Source: Datisca glomerata (taxonomy: Eukaryota > Streptophyta > Magnoliopsida > Cucurbitales > Datiscaceae). From it: DNA of 64,000 nucleotides. Positions 47,696 through 59,170 of this stretch are shown piece by piece. Position 1 is the stretch's first letter; each line of letters begins with the position of its first letter. The notes beneath the pieces were generated by a model, which worked only from the letters and a program-made list of their open reading frames with translations, made no database searches and had not been told where the DNA came from. Both the position numbers and the translations under genes were made by a program. The stretch lies in assembly GCA_003255025.1 (NCBI GenBank), contig QANY01013592.1:1-64000 (forward strand), read 5' to 3'.

Positions 47696-48822
47696 GTATG
47701 ACTGTATCAAAGTAGATACTAGACATGATAATTATTTTATACTTGAGAAGTCTCACTTGTGTAGCATAAAAGTTGAAACAATGAACTGGAACATTTTCAA
47801 CCAATCATTAAAAGGAAACTAAATAAGCTAGACTCATATTAGTTTTTGTTTTAATTTTTTGTTATTGTCATTGACATAACATATTTTGTATTTATCAAAA
47901 GATTAGACTAGATTCCTTAATATCATAATTGCATCAATATTCACTTTTAGGTTCTAAAGATTTTTCTCGTACATGCCACAAAGTGAAGTTAATTTTTGTT
48001 AAATTGATTATTCTTCAAGGTAACATTTATTCAATTTTTTGTCGAATAACTAAAGACTTAATGTACAAAGATGTTGCATGATAAAGAGATATGTAGCATT
48101 GTTAACTTGTCTAGGTTTCTCAATCCTTTGTTGCATGTGGGGGTGCTCTCATGGAGGTAGATGCTTCCCAAATGGTGAAATGTTTCTTTTTTATTATATA
48201 AAGTTTAATTGTTATATAAGTTCTATTGTTACTATTATTGCTGTTACTATTATATATGTTGTATTGTTATCCTTTGTTTTTAGCAAAACCTTGCAAATTG
48301 GCACCACATTTTCCTCTATTGTTATTGTCATTATTCTTTATGGAAGTGGTGACTTTATTCTTGGTCCAAATTGGCTCCACATGTTTCTGCTTATGTCGAT
48401 CGCTAGTTTAATTTGGAAACTTTTGCTTCCTTAATTATACTCTTATCAACTAAATGATATAGATTATAGGGATATCACTTTAACCTATGAGTTTGATAAT
48501 ATACTATTTTTGCTTATGATGCATCAGTTGTCCAGCAACTTAACGAAGAGAAAAATATTAGAGGATTTGTTTGGTATATATTCACCTTTAATAGCTTATA
48601 GAAACAAATATTTCAAGTTGGATCAATCACATATCTTCACCATTGTTTTTCTTTTTTGAAACTGCATTCATACCTTGGGTTTGACTATATTATAACCATA
48701 AGTAGTAATAAGTAGTACTTTTACCTACTTTGGTTAGTGGTGTTTTTATTTTCAATTCCAATTATTATATGGTTGATTATTTTTTACTTTTCTTTTTTGA
48801 CTTGTTCCAAACATTTATACAG
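47696..48822 (+). other. CACTA-A interior: intron-like AT-rich sequence
   Basis: Open frames here (48078-48434) are hydrophobic, low in complexity and without recognisable similarity. I regard them as chance. Confidence 0.4.
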
Positions 48823-48904
48823 GGCTTAGGACCTTATTCTGGAGGTATCAGGAAGGTAAAAAAGGAAATTAAGGACATAGCTAAGGAAGTCAATGATTTA
48901 TGTG
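48823..48904 (+). pseudogene. Captured exon of the 26S proteasome ATPase RPT1 (regulatory subunit 7)
   Basis: Preceded by a T-rich acceptor (ttatacAG, 48821-48822) and followed by a GTATGT donor at 48905, the exon reads [20 protein letters not shown] then KEVNDLCG. This is the conserved N-terminal GLGPYS..IKK.EKEIK.LAKK.NDLCG block of plant RPT1, a base AAA-ATPase of the proteasome. Only this one exon is present. The AAA domain is absent. Confidence 0.85.
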
Positions 48905-49059
48905 GTATGTATTACTTTCATAATTTTCATAACTCAATGAAGTTGCAATATCATTGTATGTATTACTCTTCTTTGTCCTATACTCGAACTAATATTGCAG
49001 CATATTGATCATGATTCTAATTGTTTTAATTCTTCATTTTCTTATTCCCACTCTTTAAG

Positions 49060-49337
49060 GCTCTGCTTCATTTTCTTGTTCATGAAAAGTTCAAAAGTAT
49101 GGACAATTTTATTCAAAATCACAAGAACCTTAGTTCATTTAATGAGACTGAGGTAATTTTTTGTTGATTCTTCTGCTTCCTTATATCTGCATGAAGAATG
49201 TCATTTCATATGTATTTGTTCTCTCATTTGGGTTCTTTTAGCTTGCTAATCTGCATATGGAACTAAGGCCTCACATTCTCTAAAGAGTGATCAAGGATGT
49301 GGAGAAGTCCTTGCCTCCCAAAATTGAGCGTATACTT
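49060..49337 (+). pseudogene. Captured two-exon fragment of a CHD1-type chromatin remodeller (CHR5-like)
   Basis: Exon 1 (49060-49152) reads ALLHFLVHEKFKSMDNFIQN then HKNLSSFNETE, between an acceptor (ctttaAG) and a donor (GTAATT). An 89-bp intron follows with acceptor tttttAG at 49240-49241. Exon 2 (49242-49337) reads LANLHMELRPHIL, a TAA stop (49281-49283), then RVIKDVEKSLPPKIERIL, after which the sequence diverges. This block is the SNF2 helicase middle of CHD1/CHR5 (LSSF.E.ELANLH.ELRPHILRRVIKDVEKSLPPKIERILRV). Keeping the intron in place proves DNA-level capture. The stop shows it does not encode a working part. Confidence 0.88.
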
Positions 49338-50020
49338 GAAAAGCTATTTGGTCTTATTTTAGTGGCATTTGATTCTTGTAATGAAAAAATGCAAAATGTA
49401 TTCCAACGAAGCTTTGTGCTTTATTTGAGTAAAACATAAAAGTAAACATAGATAAGATGGTTGCTGGGAGTAGAATGTCATTTTTTGTTGAACTGTGTTC
49501 GGATGGCTAACATGATAAAGTAGCTTAAGGTAGGTATTGCATTCCTAGTTTCTTTCTTTTGCTTCTCCTTCAATAAAATTGCAATATCATTGTAGATGGT
49601 ATGTTTTATTTAGTTGGATGATAAGTGGTTGATGATGACTTGTTGTTTCTTGAATCTGCTTGACTTGTGCTCACATTTTTTACCTCATAAAAGAGATTTC
49701 TAATAAACTAAATGAAAATATTGAGTGAGTTTCATGTCCATATACTTGCAACTTGATATTTTGGTTTTTGAATTCAAGTATTGCATACACTTGTGACTTG
49801 ATGTTTTGGTCTGTTGCATTTAATACTACTTTTTTAAATTCTTAAAATATTTATGAATTTGTAGGTTGTAAATAGAGTATGGTACAACACTTACGAATTG
49901 CCACGTTTCAATTCAAAGGGATCAAGTATATTATAGGAAGGCATGTGTCTCTAACTTGGCTATGGGTTAGATTAATTCGGTAGAGGTTATCTAAATTAAT
50001 TGACAACTCATTGGCTATAG

Positions 50021-50210
50021 GTTAGAATTCCATATTTCAAGTTAGCATATTTGCTTACTTTATGTTTTTTATACAATTCTACAAAACCATATAGTGTGCT
50101 TAAAAATATGCAGTGTTATTTTCTCAAAGCATAAAAAACACTATATGGTTTTGTTGAATTGCATAAAAAACATAAAGTAAGCAAATTTGCTTACTTGAAA
50201 TATGTCTAAC
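50021..50210. repeat. Long hairpin (inverted repeat with about 75-bp arms) in CACTA-A
   Basis: The arm 50021-50097 and the reverse complement of 50138-50210 share gttaga, catatttcaagt, gca-atttgcttactttatg, ttttttat-caattc and aacaaaaccatatagtgt-like blocks. That leaves a loop of about 40 bp. It could be a small MITE-like foldback element or a source of small RNA. No coding potential. Confidence 0.85.
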
Positions 50211-50922
50211 TTACCTACTTAAAGTATAAAATGGTGATGTGAGCAGTATGAAATTATCTTAAAGTTACTATCCCTTACAATCCCTTGAAGGTTTTCAAAA
50301 TGGCGTCAAATTTTAAAAAGTTAAGCAGTGAAACTTTGAAGTGATTTTGAAGCGTCTGTGAAACTTTTAGATTTTTTTTGTTTTTGGAATAGCACGTTGT
50401 ATTAGTAGACTAAATACTAATACTTTTAGATGATAATTATGGATGGTACTTATGGATAATATTTTGTGAAAATGATTTGATGTTTGAATACCTTTTCGCC
50501 TAGTAATGTATTAATTTTGAATGTTTAAATAGGTATGTAAATAAGTGCATATAAATTGATTGTAAAAAAATAACATTTATAAAATGCCAAAAAAATCTCT
50601 TTATAAGAGGCATAATTTATAACAAAAAGCTATATCAATGAGATTCCAAAAACTTATGGTATCTGATTTAATAGGATACAAAAATATCTGTGAATATTAA
50701 TTCACGAGAATTAAAAATACATGTTGAATAAAAGTAACATGAGCCGTAAAAGCTCATTAAACAACATTCTAAAAGAGTAAAAAAATCCTGTAAAAAGTGA
50801 AATATCACAGGGGTCTTCACACGAGGCGTTGTGCATCACAAAAAACGTGGACTTTTAATATAAGGGGTTGTCACAGGCGCCGCATTATCCACCTCTTATA
50901 GAATATCATATTTCTTGTAGTG

Positions 50923-52960
50923 AGTATTCATAACCCCATCATTGGACTTGCATTGGGAATTTACTATTGTACTTGAGCCTTTAAGTCGATTGAAGACTGA
51001 CATATTTCTCATTCTTGTAACTTGACCTCCTCTTATGTGAGTGACAGTCAAGCTTTCGAAAACTGAATTGCGTTCAACCGGAGCTTTAATGTGATCAAAG
51101 ATGGAGACTCTATGTGCCTCTTGCTCAGTTTCTTTTTCTTCTTCTTCCTTCAAAGTGATGTATTGCACACTTTTCCTTGCTTGATTGTTATGCGTACAGG
51201 TTCTTTTGGTTATGGACAAGTCCACACTTTGTTGTGGGCACCTCATAACCTTCCTTTAAAAGTTTAAGCTACGTATCATTATGCTCATGTACTCATTCTT
51301 CAATGACTTTTGAACTCAATCTTTTCACATCCTCGGGATCTATAAAATTGTATCCTTCTTTGGCTAGGAGTTGGTATTCTTTGGGGTCAAAACTCGCATT
51401 CGTCCTTTTATTAGGAAGAGTGCCATGCTCTATTGCTCCCTGAGCGAGTCGAACGAAGCCTTTCAATGTTTTGCTAAAGACTTAGCCAGTTATCTTTGTC
51501 AAATGCATTATATGGATTTCTTTCAAGGCCTCAAAGTCACCAATCTTTACATTCTTTGATTTTGAGCACTTGGAAAATGGAGATTGTCCTTGCTTGCGTT
51601 GCGATAGTGGGATATATCACAATACCGATGAAATAGTTGGTAGGTGCGCTGTTAGCTTTTTTGGCGAGATTATCGTAGCGACTTCAACTTCATCTTTTAT
51701 CTGGTTAGGAAGAGTATTATCTTATAGTTTAATTGATAAACACTCTTCTATTTTTGTTTCCATTATTCCTTCTTTACTTGGATTCTTTATTCCCATCAAT
51801 GGAACTTTTGCCGGCATAACTTACTATCAGAATCGTTCTCCATGTAAAATTGACTTTTTGCACTATACCATTTTAGTAGTACTTGAAGCACTGATGCAAA
51901 GTGGATGACACCACCCCATCTCTATGGATCCAAGGTCAGCCTAATAGTAACTTGTAGGTTGTCTTAGATTCGATTATATGAAATAACATATTTTATTTTA
52001 ATTCCCCAACTTCAAGATCTAGTTAAATCATGCCCATTTCTCGTTGCCCCTCTTGATTGAAACCTTGAATCACGAGACGACTTTTCGACAACTCTTCTGT
52101 AAGGATGCCAAGCTGATTTAATGTTGACTTCAGCATTATGTTAAAAGTTGAACCATCCTCAAACAATACTCAGGTAACTCTTTGCTCTTGTATGTAGCCA
52201 GACACGAACAATGGTCGTTTATGAGGTTTAGAGCATAATATCAAGTCTTCGTCTGTGAACTCGATTGAAGATGAGCAAGAGGTGGGTAGAATGCTCGCCC
52301 TTTTTTGTTCTTGGGAGAAAGAAAATTGATAACTATACTCATCTGAATTTTACGAAGCTTCAATAAACGCTTCTCTGGTTTCTCTTAGGAGTTGTAACAA
52401 CTGATAGATGTTGTATTCAACTGTTATTTTTTACCAAACCTTTAATATTACTTCATAACTGTTTGCAAGAGTATCGGCATCTTCACCACTATCATCATTT
52501 TCCTTAATCGCGAAGCAAGAAAGTACGGGAATAATCTCAGCTCCATCTCCATTAAAGAATCCTCTTGGAAAATATTCTCTGAGTGAGATAGGGAATCAAC
52601 ATCCTTGTACGAGTTCCTCGTAACTTTTAGCTTTAACTTTTTACAGCCTTCGATTCTTCATAACCTTCTCCATGGGGAATAGTTAGGAATTTCTTTTCTA
52701 GATCCTCTCAGGATGAAAATGTCTGGCTGACGAAACTTGATTCTTCTTGAGCTTTCAACAAGTTACAATGGTCCATCCTTCGTCATCGTCATCGCCCTTC
52801 ATAGAACATCTAGTATTCTCTCTTTCCTAAGATTTTGGTGGAAGTAGAATGGCCACTAGTTCAAAGGATCTAAATTGGACTAGCTTCACATCTTCCATTG
52901 GAAAACCATATGACAATTGAACATGCCTTTCCCCATTGACGATCCCAGCATGGTTAGGCT
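50923..52960 (-). pseudogene. Gypsy-B protease and flanking spacer
   Basis: From the right: NHAGIVNGERHVQLSYGFPM near 52955, DDEGWTIVT (about 52790), LREYFPRGFF (about 52590), then the protease with RPLFVSGYIQEQRVTRVLFD, DGSTFNIMLKSTLNQLG and LGQPWIH-like text (52220-51930). Next YIPLSQRKQGQSPFSKCSKS (51615-51560) and a spacer that ends in the 116-residue open frame 51246-50896 (ITLKEEEEKETEQEAHRVSI, FDHIKAPVERNSVFESLTV). Stops and frameshifts occur throughout. Confidence 0.75.
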
Positions 52961-53802
52961 CACTACAATGAATATAACATTCTATAGGGTTTAAATACAG
53001 GGTCCGTAGTCTCCTCCTGTAAAAAACTTAAAACCACAAGAATTTTTATGAACCACATAGAAACCATTCTTGTTAAAAGTAGAAAAATAGGCGGGATGCA
53101 AATATTGGGGAGGCAGGACTTGAGCAAAATATCATTTTATTGGTGAAGGAGATAAATTTCGGTGACGTGAGACTTCACTCAAATTCCGTTCCTTCTTAGC
53201 TCTTTCAGAAGCTCTTCTTCTCAATTTTTAGAGAGAAGCTCTGTTGCCTCTTGAGTCCTCTCAAATTTTCAGAGTCTCTCTTTATTCCCTCTCTTGATTT
53301 TTCAAAGTCTCTCTTAATTCCCTCTCTTGATTCCTCTCAGACAGGCTCTGTTCCCTCTCTCTCTCTCGATTACTCTCAAAATACAAAGCAGAAAGAAGCT
53401 ATCTCTTGCACATCTTCTCCCTCTCAAAATATAAATAGACGACCTAGGGCTAGACCTTCATCGAAGAAAAGAGAGCAGAGCTCATCGATTAGCTTCTCTC
53501 TCACTCTCTCATTCAGAAACAAAGAATGAACTAGTGTTTTCATTGATTTTCAGGTTTGATTCTCTAGTATTTTTCTAAATCTTTCAATATATAGTGAATT
53601 TTCTTGCCTCTGTTTTAGTCGAGAACAAAATTCTCCAAGTTCTTAATTTGAGTTGTGAGTTCTCCTTCACTTCTGAGTTTTAAGTCGAGAACAAATATCT
53701 CATAAGTGTCACCAATTTAATCTCGATATGTGTGTTTGAGTTGGTAACTTATCTGGGTATTCACGATTTTTTGAATTATGGTTGCTTTGAGAGACTTTCA
53801 AG

Positions 53803-54090
53803 GCGACCAAGAGGAGTGAGAGTACCCTTAAAGAGGAAGATTTGAAGGGTAAGAGGGTGTTTGTAAAGGCTGATATGAATGTTCCTTTGGACGACAACGT
53901 CAACATCACTGATGATATCATAATTCGAGCTGCTATTCCTACCATCAAGTATTTACTAGGTTGTGGCGCCAGGGTCATCCTCTCCAGCCACTTAGTTATT
54001 CTTGTTCCATTTTAACTCATCACACTCTGTTTGATTCATTGCTTTTGAGAAGTTAATTCCTTATATATTTGCAGGCATGGTCGACCTGGA
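53803..54090 (+). pseudogene. Captured 5' fragment of cytosolic-type phosphoglycerate kinase
   Basis: From 53803 the frame reads [57 protein letters not shown] and VILSSHL to 53994. This is the N-terminal domain of plant phosphoglycerate kinase, the glycolytic enzyme transferring phosphate from 1,3-bisphosphoglycerate to ADP. The start codon is changed (AAG in place of ATG before GCG). Two functional-site residues are altered: in the family this reads VRVDLNVPLDD and TRIRAA, here [11 protein letters not shown] and IIIRAA. After an intron-like gap, tttgcAG (54074) is followed by a HGRPG-like remnant of the next exon (HLGRPKG in the family). The catalytic C-terminal domain is absent. Confidence 0.88.
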
Positions 54091-54779
54091 TCTATACAAA
54101 TTTGAATACATGGAATCTCTATTTGATCTTTTAAGAAATTTATTACTCATTCATTGTTGATTATTGTTATGTTTGAGTAGCTGTTACGAATCAGTCCTTT
54201 TTTGTTACCGTTAGTATCATCAAACTAACTATTGATCGTATCAGTGTTAACCTGATGCGTTAATTATGGATCAGATATTTCAGATGTTCTAGACCTTATG
54301 ATAGATTTGTTTATTTTTCGATAACTTACCAATTTCATGATTTTTGTACTAGTAATAATTGAACCAGCATAGTGATATCAAAATTGGTCTCTACATATTA
54401 TATTTGCCTTGATTTGTTGATTTTTTAGGATAATCAGTTGTTTCATAGTGACTATGGTTTCTGATATTGTAGGATGAGGAAATCTCTTCCCTGGTTTCCC
54501 GACTCTTTTTCGTTATTCGGTTCCATTCCTCTTTCTTGTGTGCCTTAACTTTAAACTTCAATCGTTGCAGATATTATATTATCACCTCAAACTTCTTTTC
54601 TTTCATGAAATAAAGAAATGAGAAGCAAATAGAATAAGAGAAGTTGACTAAATAAACCTTATTCTCTTTCAATACAAAAAATAAGATAACCTTCTTCTCT
54701 TTCAATACAAAGACACAAGTTGACTAAATATAAACCTCATGAACAAACTCTTTTTTAAAAGAGCTTACCTTTGATGCGT

Positions 54780-54836
54780 CTGTTGAGGCAAAACTTGACT
54801 GTTCTACGAGTGGCAATTCCCACCTGCATTTTATCA
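54780..54836 (-). pseudogene. Exon-like piece on the minus strand of CACTA-B, unrecognised
   Basis: On the minus strand tgcag is followed by GTGGGAATTGCCACTCG... and ends before gtaagc, giving a small exon-shaped piece (ELPLVEQSSFASTDASK in one frame). No family recognised. Confidence 0.25.
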
Positions 54837-55245
54837 GATAACAGTTTGAGAAACAACTACAATGTATGATGTACAAAACCAAATTCTTCTCAACTGTATC
54901 TAACTTATTACCTTTCCATATGTTCTTCACATTTTATATCATTATAATGAGAGCCCAAAACATAGTCATCTCATTTGTTGAAATTCCAGAAACAACTCGC
55001 AGCAGTTATGGTTAAGAACTCTGAGAAAAATTATTTTCTGAATTTAAAATAATTATGAAAAGTTCTAGAGTTTCCCAAACCTAGAACTAAAAAATGATGG
55101 AAGTCCCACAAATAGCATAACATGATATAATTATAGGATGACAGCACAACCATCTTTTAGTAAATAAAAACATAGAAGCTAAGTGCAATGGAGAGATTTT
55201 AGGAAAGCAAATCTCCCGCCGATTAACATGATTCAAAGTCCAATT

Positions 55246-55530
55246 CTACAATGTAAACCCATTAGTTATGCTACTACAAATTGGTTTGTTTTGATAGCCA
55301 TATTTAGTAGAAACTACATAAGAAAGAGTTGAATCTTTTAGGGCCAACAGTGACTTGGGGTAGAGAGAGGTAAGCAAAGCATCTGAAGATGTCATTGAGC
55401 CACCATTCTTGTCAGAATGAAGAACCCATTTGGAAGAGTTTAAGCAATGCGCAAAGAAATGTGACAAGTGGCTGCCCTTTTCCCTAGTCAGAAGGATGGC
55501 ACCAGGAGACCTCAAAATTTTAGTAAGCAC
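55246..55530 (-). other. Open frame of 94 codons in CACTA-B, unrecognised
   Basis: Reads LTKILRSPGAILLTREKGSH and ends SSITNGFTL. It has normal amino-acid composition and a Ser/Leu-rich middle, but no motif that I can assign. It may be another captured piece or chance. Confidence 0.25.
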
Positions 55531-55559
55531 GTGATATAGTAAGACCTAGATATCATGGC

Positions 55560-56310
55560 TCCACTTTTGATGGAACCAACAAACAAAAGATTTCGATTGG
55601 TTTCAACCAACTATTTTTCTAAGTGGATTGAATCAGAAGCATTTTCTAGGGTCCATAAAGAGGAATTAAAAGGATTCTTATGGAAGAACATCATAGATAC
55701 GGGATACTCGGGGCCCTGATCTTAGTTAACAACTTATAATTTATTGTGAGTATAGTCAAAGAATTTTGTGAAGGGATTTTTACATCAAGAATATGTTGTC
55801 AATGACCCAGTACCCAAAAGGGAATGGTTAGGCGGAAAGCCCGAATAAAACAATACTGGAAAGCTTGAAGAATCAACTAAGAAAAAATGAGTAGAAGAAC
55901 TACGTACAGAAGCATATGAGACTGAAGTGGTCATAACAGTTGAGATTGGAAGACCAACAATGAGATTGAGCTTCGACAAGTCCTAAAATTTTGAGTCGAT
56001 GAAGGAAAACCTTGATTTTGTTGAAAAAAGAAGGGAACCGACACTTATTAGATTGGCCAACCACTACCAGATGCAAAAATCTTACTTCCAAAAAAGGTCA
56101 ACAAGCTGGAATTCCAAGATGAAGATCTGGTGCTGAAAAAAATATTTCATATCGGAGAAGGCAAGCACCTAATTGGAAATAACTTTATATATCATCAAAG
56201 AGATTGGCAAAAATGGACATTACTTCCTCGCGACGGAAGATGGAAAAAGTTTATCAAAGCCATGAAACACAACTCATTTACGGAAATATTACGCATGATT
56301 TAATTTATGT
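55560..56310 (+). pseudogene. Gypsy integrase remnant inside CACTA-B
   Basis: In shifting frames: VATNYFSKWIESEAFSRVHK-like text (about 55590-55655), FLWKNIIDTGYS, ILVNNL.FIVSIVKEFCEG (about 55715-55775), YPKGNG.AESPNKTILESLK (about 55811-55870), then IGQP.PDAKIL and a C-terminal LVLKKIFHIGEGKH...GNN.IYH segment to 56190. This is the integrase core and C-terminus of a Tat/Athila-like Gypsy. The DNG catalytic block reads VNN, so the site is lost. It lies in the opposite orientation to Gypsy-B. Confidence 0.7.
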
Positions 56311-56449
56311 AAAATTTCATTCCATTTATTAGTAAAACAATAACTTCATATGGCTTCTTCTCGTTAAGGGTTTTACATGTAAGAAAGGTGTCCACTTCTA
56401 TTATTCTGAACGCTTTAGGAATTGCAAACACAACGCAAATGAAAAGATA

Positions 56450-57080
56450 GGGCCATGGCTCTATAATGAGCCTATGTTCTTAATAATGGACTGCACTACA
56501 ATGGATTGCCATTCTTTAATAGAAAGTAGGGTCATAACTCTACAATGAGCATAAGTCCTTGAGGACTGATGGGCAGCTATCCTCTAAAGAAAATTAAGAC
56601 CATGACTTTACAATGAACCTGAGTCCTTGAGAATAAACTCCACTAAAATGAGTTGTCATTCTCTAAAATAAACCAGGGTCACGTCTCTACAATGAGCCCC
56701 AGTCCTTGAGAACGTACTACACTGCAATGGGTGATCGTTCTATGAAGGAAACTAGGGCCATGACTTTAAAAAATGAGCCAAAGTTGTTGAGAACAAACTA
56801 CACTACAATAGATAATCTTTCTTTAAAGGAAACTGGGGTGATGAGTTTACAATGAGCCAAAGTCCTTGAGAACATACTATACTACAATGCAATTGTTCCC
56901 TAAAGGAATCTAGGGCCATGGCTTTACAATGAGCTTAAGTCCCTACGAACGGACTACACTACAATGGACAGCCGTTCTCTAATGGAAGCTTGGGCAAAGA
57001 CTCTACAATGTGTCAAAGTCCTTGAGAACGGACTGCACTATAATGGGCAAGCGTTCTCTAAGGGAAACTGAGGTAAAAAA
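56450..57080. repeat. Tandem repeat array, eight units of about 78 bp
   Basis: Each unit follows the pattern gccatggctctacaatgagc-cagtccttgagaac-gactacactacaatgg-cgttctctaaaggaaact. Units begin near 56451, 56530, 56609, 56686, 56756, 56837, 56912 and 56992. Arrays of this sort commonly follow the integrase in Tat-like Gypsy elements, so it likely belongs to the same insertion as the integrase remnant. Confidence 0.9.
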
Positions 57081-57781
57081 ATCTAAGTCCTAAAAAAAAA
57101 TTCTAGTTAGCGTGGTTGGCTGAGTCACGAATAGTAAAGCGTCAGATAGTCGATCTAGAGTCACTTCGAATTGTTGAAATTTGTCAGCCACACTATTCTC
57201 CATTCTTTATATGTTTTCCTTTAAGCTTCCTAGCCTTTGTTCTAGTTGCTCGATGCGCTCTTTGTTGGTCACCATATACCTTTTTCTTATAACAATGATA
57301 GGACTCAATCAGAATAGAAATGTCCAATATAGATAGAGATCCTCTTAGGGTGAGAATCAAAACAATAAATTTGGTGAATAATGCTTTTCTGCAGTTCCAT
57401 TCATTCTCCAAGTTTTTATACTTAATACCATAACTTTTCTAAGAGTTACCCGAATCTTTAGGAGACATTTTCTCCACTACTCCTTAAGAAACTGAAGTAT
57501 ATCAACTTCTGCAATTACACTAGAAATTCAACAATACAGGAAATAAATAAGGAAAATAATAAGCTAAAACAAGAATAAGAAAATTAATTAATTTTGCCGG
57601 CATATATCTTCTTAGACTTCATTAGATGATTGGACTGATATCATCCCAAGTACCAGTGGAAGAGAAGGTTGGAACCTATTTCAGCAATCCTGGTAAATAG
57701 AAAATCTACTTTTTGTTTTTATTGTCTTGTATTTGATATGCATATGGAGTCAAAATCATCTAATATTCATTATATTTCCAG
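57081..57781. other. CACTA-B interior after the tandem array
   Basis: Probably contains the rest of the Gypsy 3' end and then intron-like sequence. A short GC-richer piece (57600-57690) ending in aatcctggtaaat may be an exon with a donor site. No protein recognised. Confidence 0.35.
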
Positions 57782-57903
57782 GAGATGAAGAGCCTGATAA
57801 AGAATGGGACTTTGAGAGGGATAATTTCAACTTTAGTTATGATCATCTTAAAGAAATCGATCTAGTTGCAGCAAATAAAATTCACCCAAATGACCATAGA
57901 AAA
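57782..57903 (+). pseudogene. Captured fragment of tRNA dimethylallyltransferase (IPT2/MOD5-like)
   Basis: After an acceptor tatttccAG (57780-57781) the exon reads DEEPDKEWDFERDNFNFSYD then HLKEIDLVAANKIHPNDHRK. The second half matches the L.E.DP.AA.RIHPN..RK block of MiaA/IPT2-type tRNA prenyltransferases, which add the dimethylallyl group to A37 of tRNA and supply cis-zeatin. After HRK the sequence diverges and soon stops. The P-loop and substrate-binding parts are absent. Confidence 0.78.
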
Positions 57904-59020
57904 GCACGGTGCCAACTATTGTCTGTTATCTCTTGATAAATGGGTAAACTAAATTAGTTACTCGTTAGTTTTGTCCTTGTACGGTGGTTTCCTATGATTT
58001 TTCATGTTAAATCTCAAGCACCTACTACCTACTATGATTCTAGAGGTATTAATAATTACATAATATATTTAAGGTAAAATAACCAATGGAAGTCAGATAA
58101 TCCAAAATTTTGAGAATATGTATTTGATCGAATGAAGATCTATAGATGTTCTGAATGACAGTAAAAATACCTTTCTAGTAATTGTTGGATGTTTTGCATT
58201 TCTCTCCTATTTAAGAGTTCATATATCGTCCCATTCATACTGATAAAAAAATGTACTGAGCTATTTGTGTGTTATAAATAGGGGTATAGGGGTCGTATTT
58301 TTAATTGTAAACAAATTATGATATTATAATTTAGCCTCTAGCTCTTATCTCTTTCATTTTCATCCATGATCACTTGGCCATCTCTCTAGTATTTATTTCA
58401 TTATTCTTTAGGTCATTCACCATCTAAATGTAGTGTCTTGGCAGTTAGATGTTGCTCGATGTCACTCTTCCACTATAGGCTGTTTGTTGTAGTAATTTTT
58501 GTACTTGGTTGATGAGGGCAAAGAGTTGGAGTTTTCTTGAGCAGCTTATCACTTTCTTCTAGAAAGTTAACAGCTGAAATAGACATTAGTCTTTCACTAC
58601 TATGCTAATAAATCTTGGGTCTTGTACCTTGTAAGTATATTAGTTATTTCTAATACATTATCCTTCTTGAACGTGATCAAGGCCTAACAATAATGCCTAG
58701 GAACATGAATTGTTGGCCTCTACTATTTTTATCTAAACATATTAAGATATTCCATTGCATAGAAGTCCAGTGTAACGTACAATTATTCTTCTTACCACCT
58801 AAACCATGTTGTCAACCAACTGAAGTGAAAATCATGTATTGTTGAATGTTATGAAACTAGAAATTTCAGTTGCAAATTGATTGTTATAAAAATACATTGA
58901 GGAATTTTTGGCTTGTGGATCAGTGACTTTTGTCTTTCATTATTAGTGCATCTCTAAAATTTAGCAAGAGCTAACGCTTTATGAGTTTTTCAAACTGAAA
59001 AATGCTTCTAATACTTTTAG
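57904..59020 (+). other. CACTA-B interior, intron-like
   Basis: AT-rich, no coding similarity recognised. Confidence 0.4.
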
Positions 59021-59170
59021 CAGACTTACTCTGAATCTTGTGGACACAATTTCACACTCAATGCAACATTTAATGAAATTGAGATCGGAGAATATGACAG
59101 GCCGGTTATACCAAGAGGTTGGGCTCCCAATTATCTGGAAAACCAATTGCATCTATTTGCCATGGTCAGT
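59021..59170 (+). pseudogene. Exon-like fragment in CACTA-B, unrecognised
   Basis: A typical acceptor (atacttttAG) precedes a frame reading [39 protein letters not shown] and [11 protein letters not shown] before a stop. The composition is exon-like and GC-richer than its flanks. I do not recognise the gene. Confidence 0.4.

Larger units (their letters stand above)
46329..50922 (+). mobile_element. CACTA-A: non-autonomous CACTA transposon carrying host gene fragments
   Basis: The left terminus is CACTATAAGAAATATGGTAT and the right terminus, reverse-complemented, is CACTACAAGAAATATGATAT; both continue TCTA. A perfect 3-bp target duplication AGT flanks it (46326-46328, 50923-50925), inside Gypsy-B. 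The right 280 bp are related to the right end of CACTA-B. No transposase (TNPA/TNPD type) is visible in 4.6 kb. Instead there are fragments of at least three host genes in the same orientation with introns kept (47549-47695, 48823-48904, 49060-49337), preceded by a leader-like CT-rich region. This is a gene-capturing element. Confidence 0.9.

Noticed and set aside
48078..48434. 118-codon frame that looks like a multi-pass membrane protein
   Set aside because: It lies in T-rich, intron-like sequence inside CACTA-A; hydrophobicity follows from T-rich codons and no family is recognised.
53251..53529. 92-codon Ser/Pro-rich frame with repeated PSLD.S
   Set aside because: It comes from a CT-rich, leader-like repeat in CACTA-B; the composition explains the frame.
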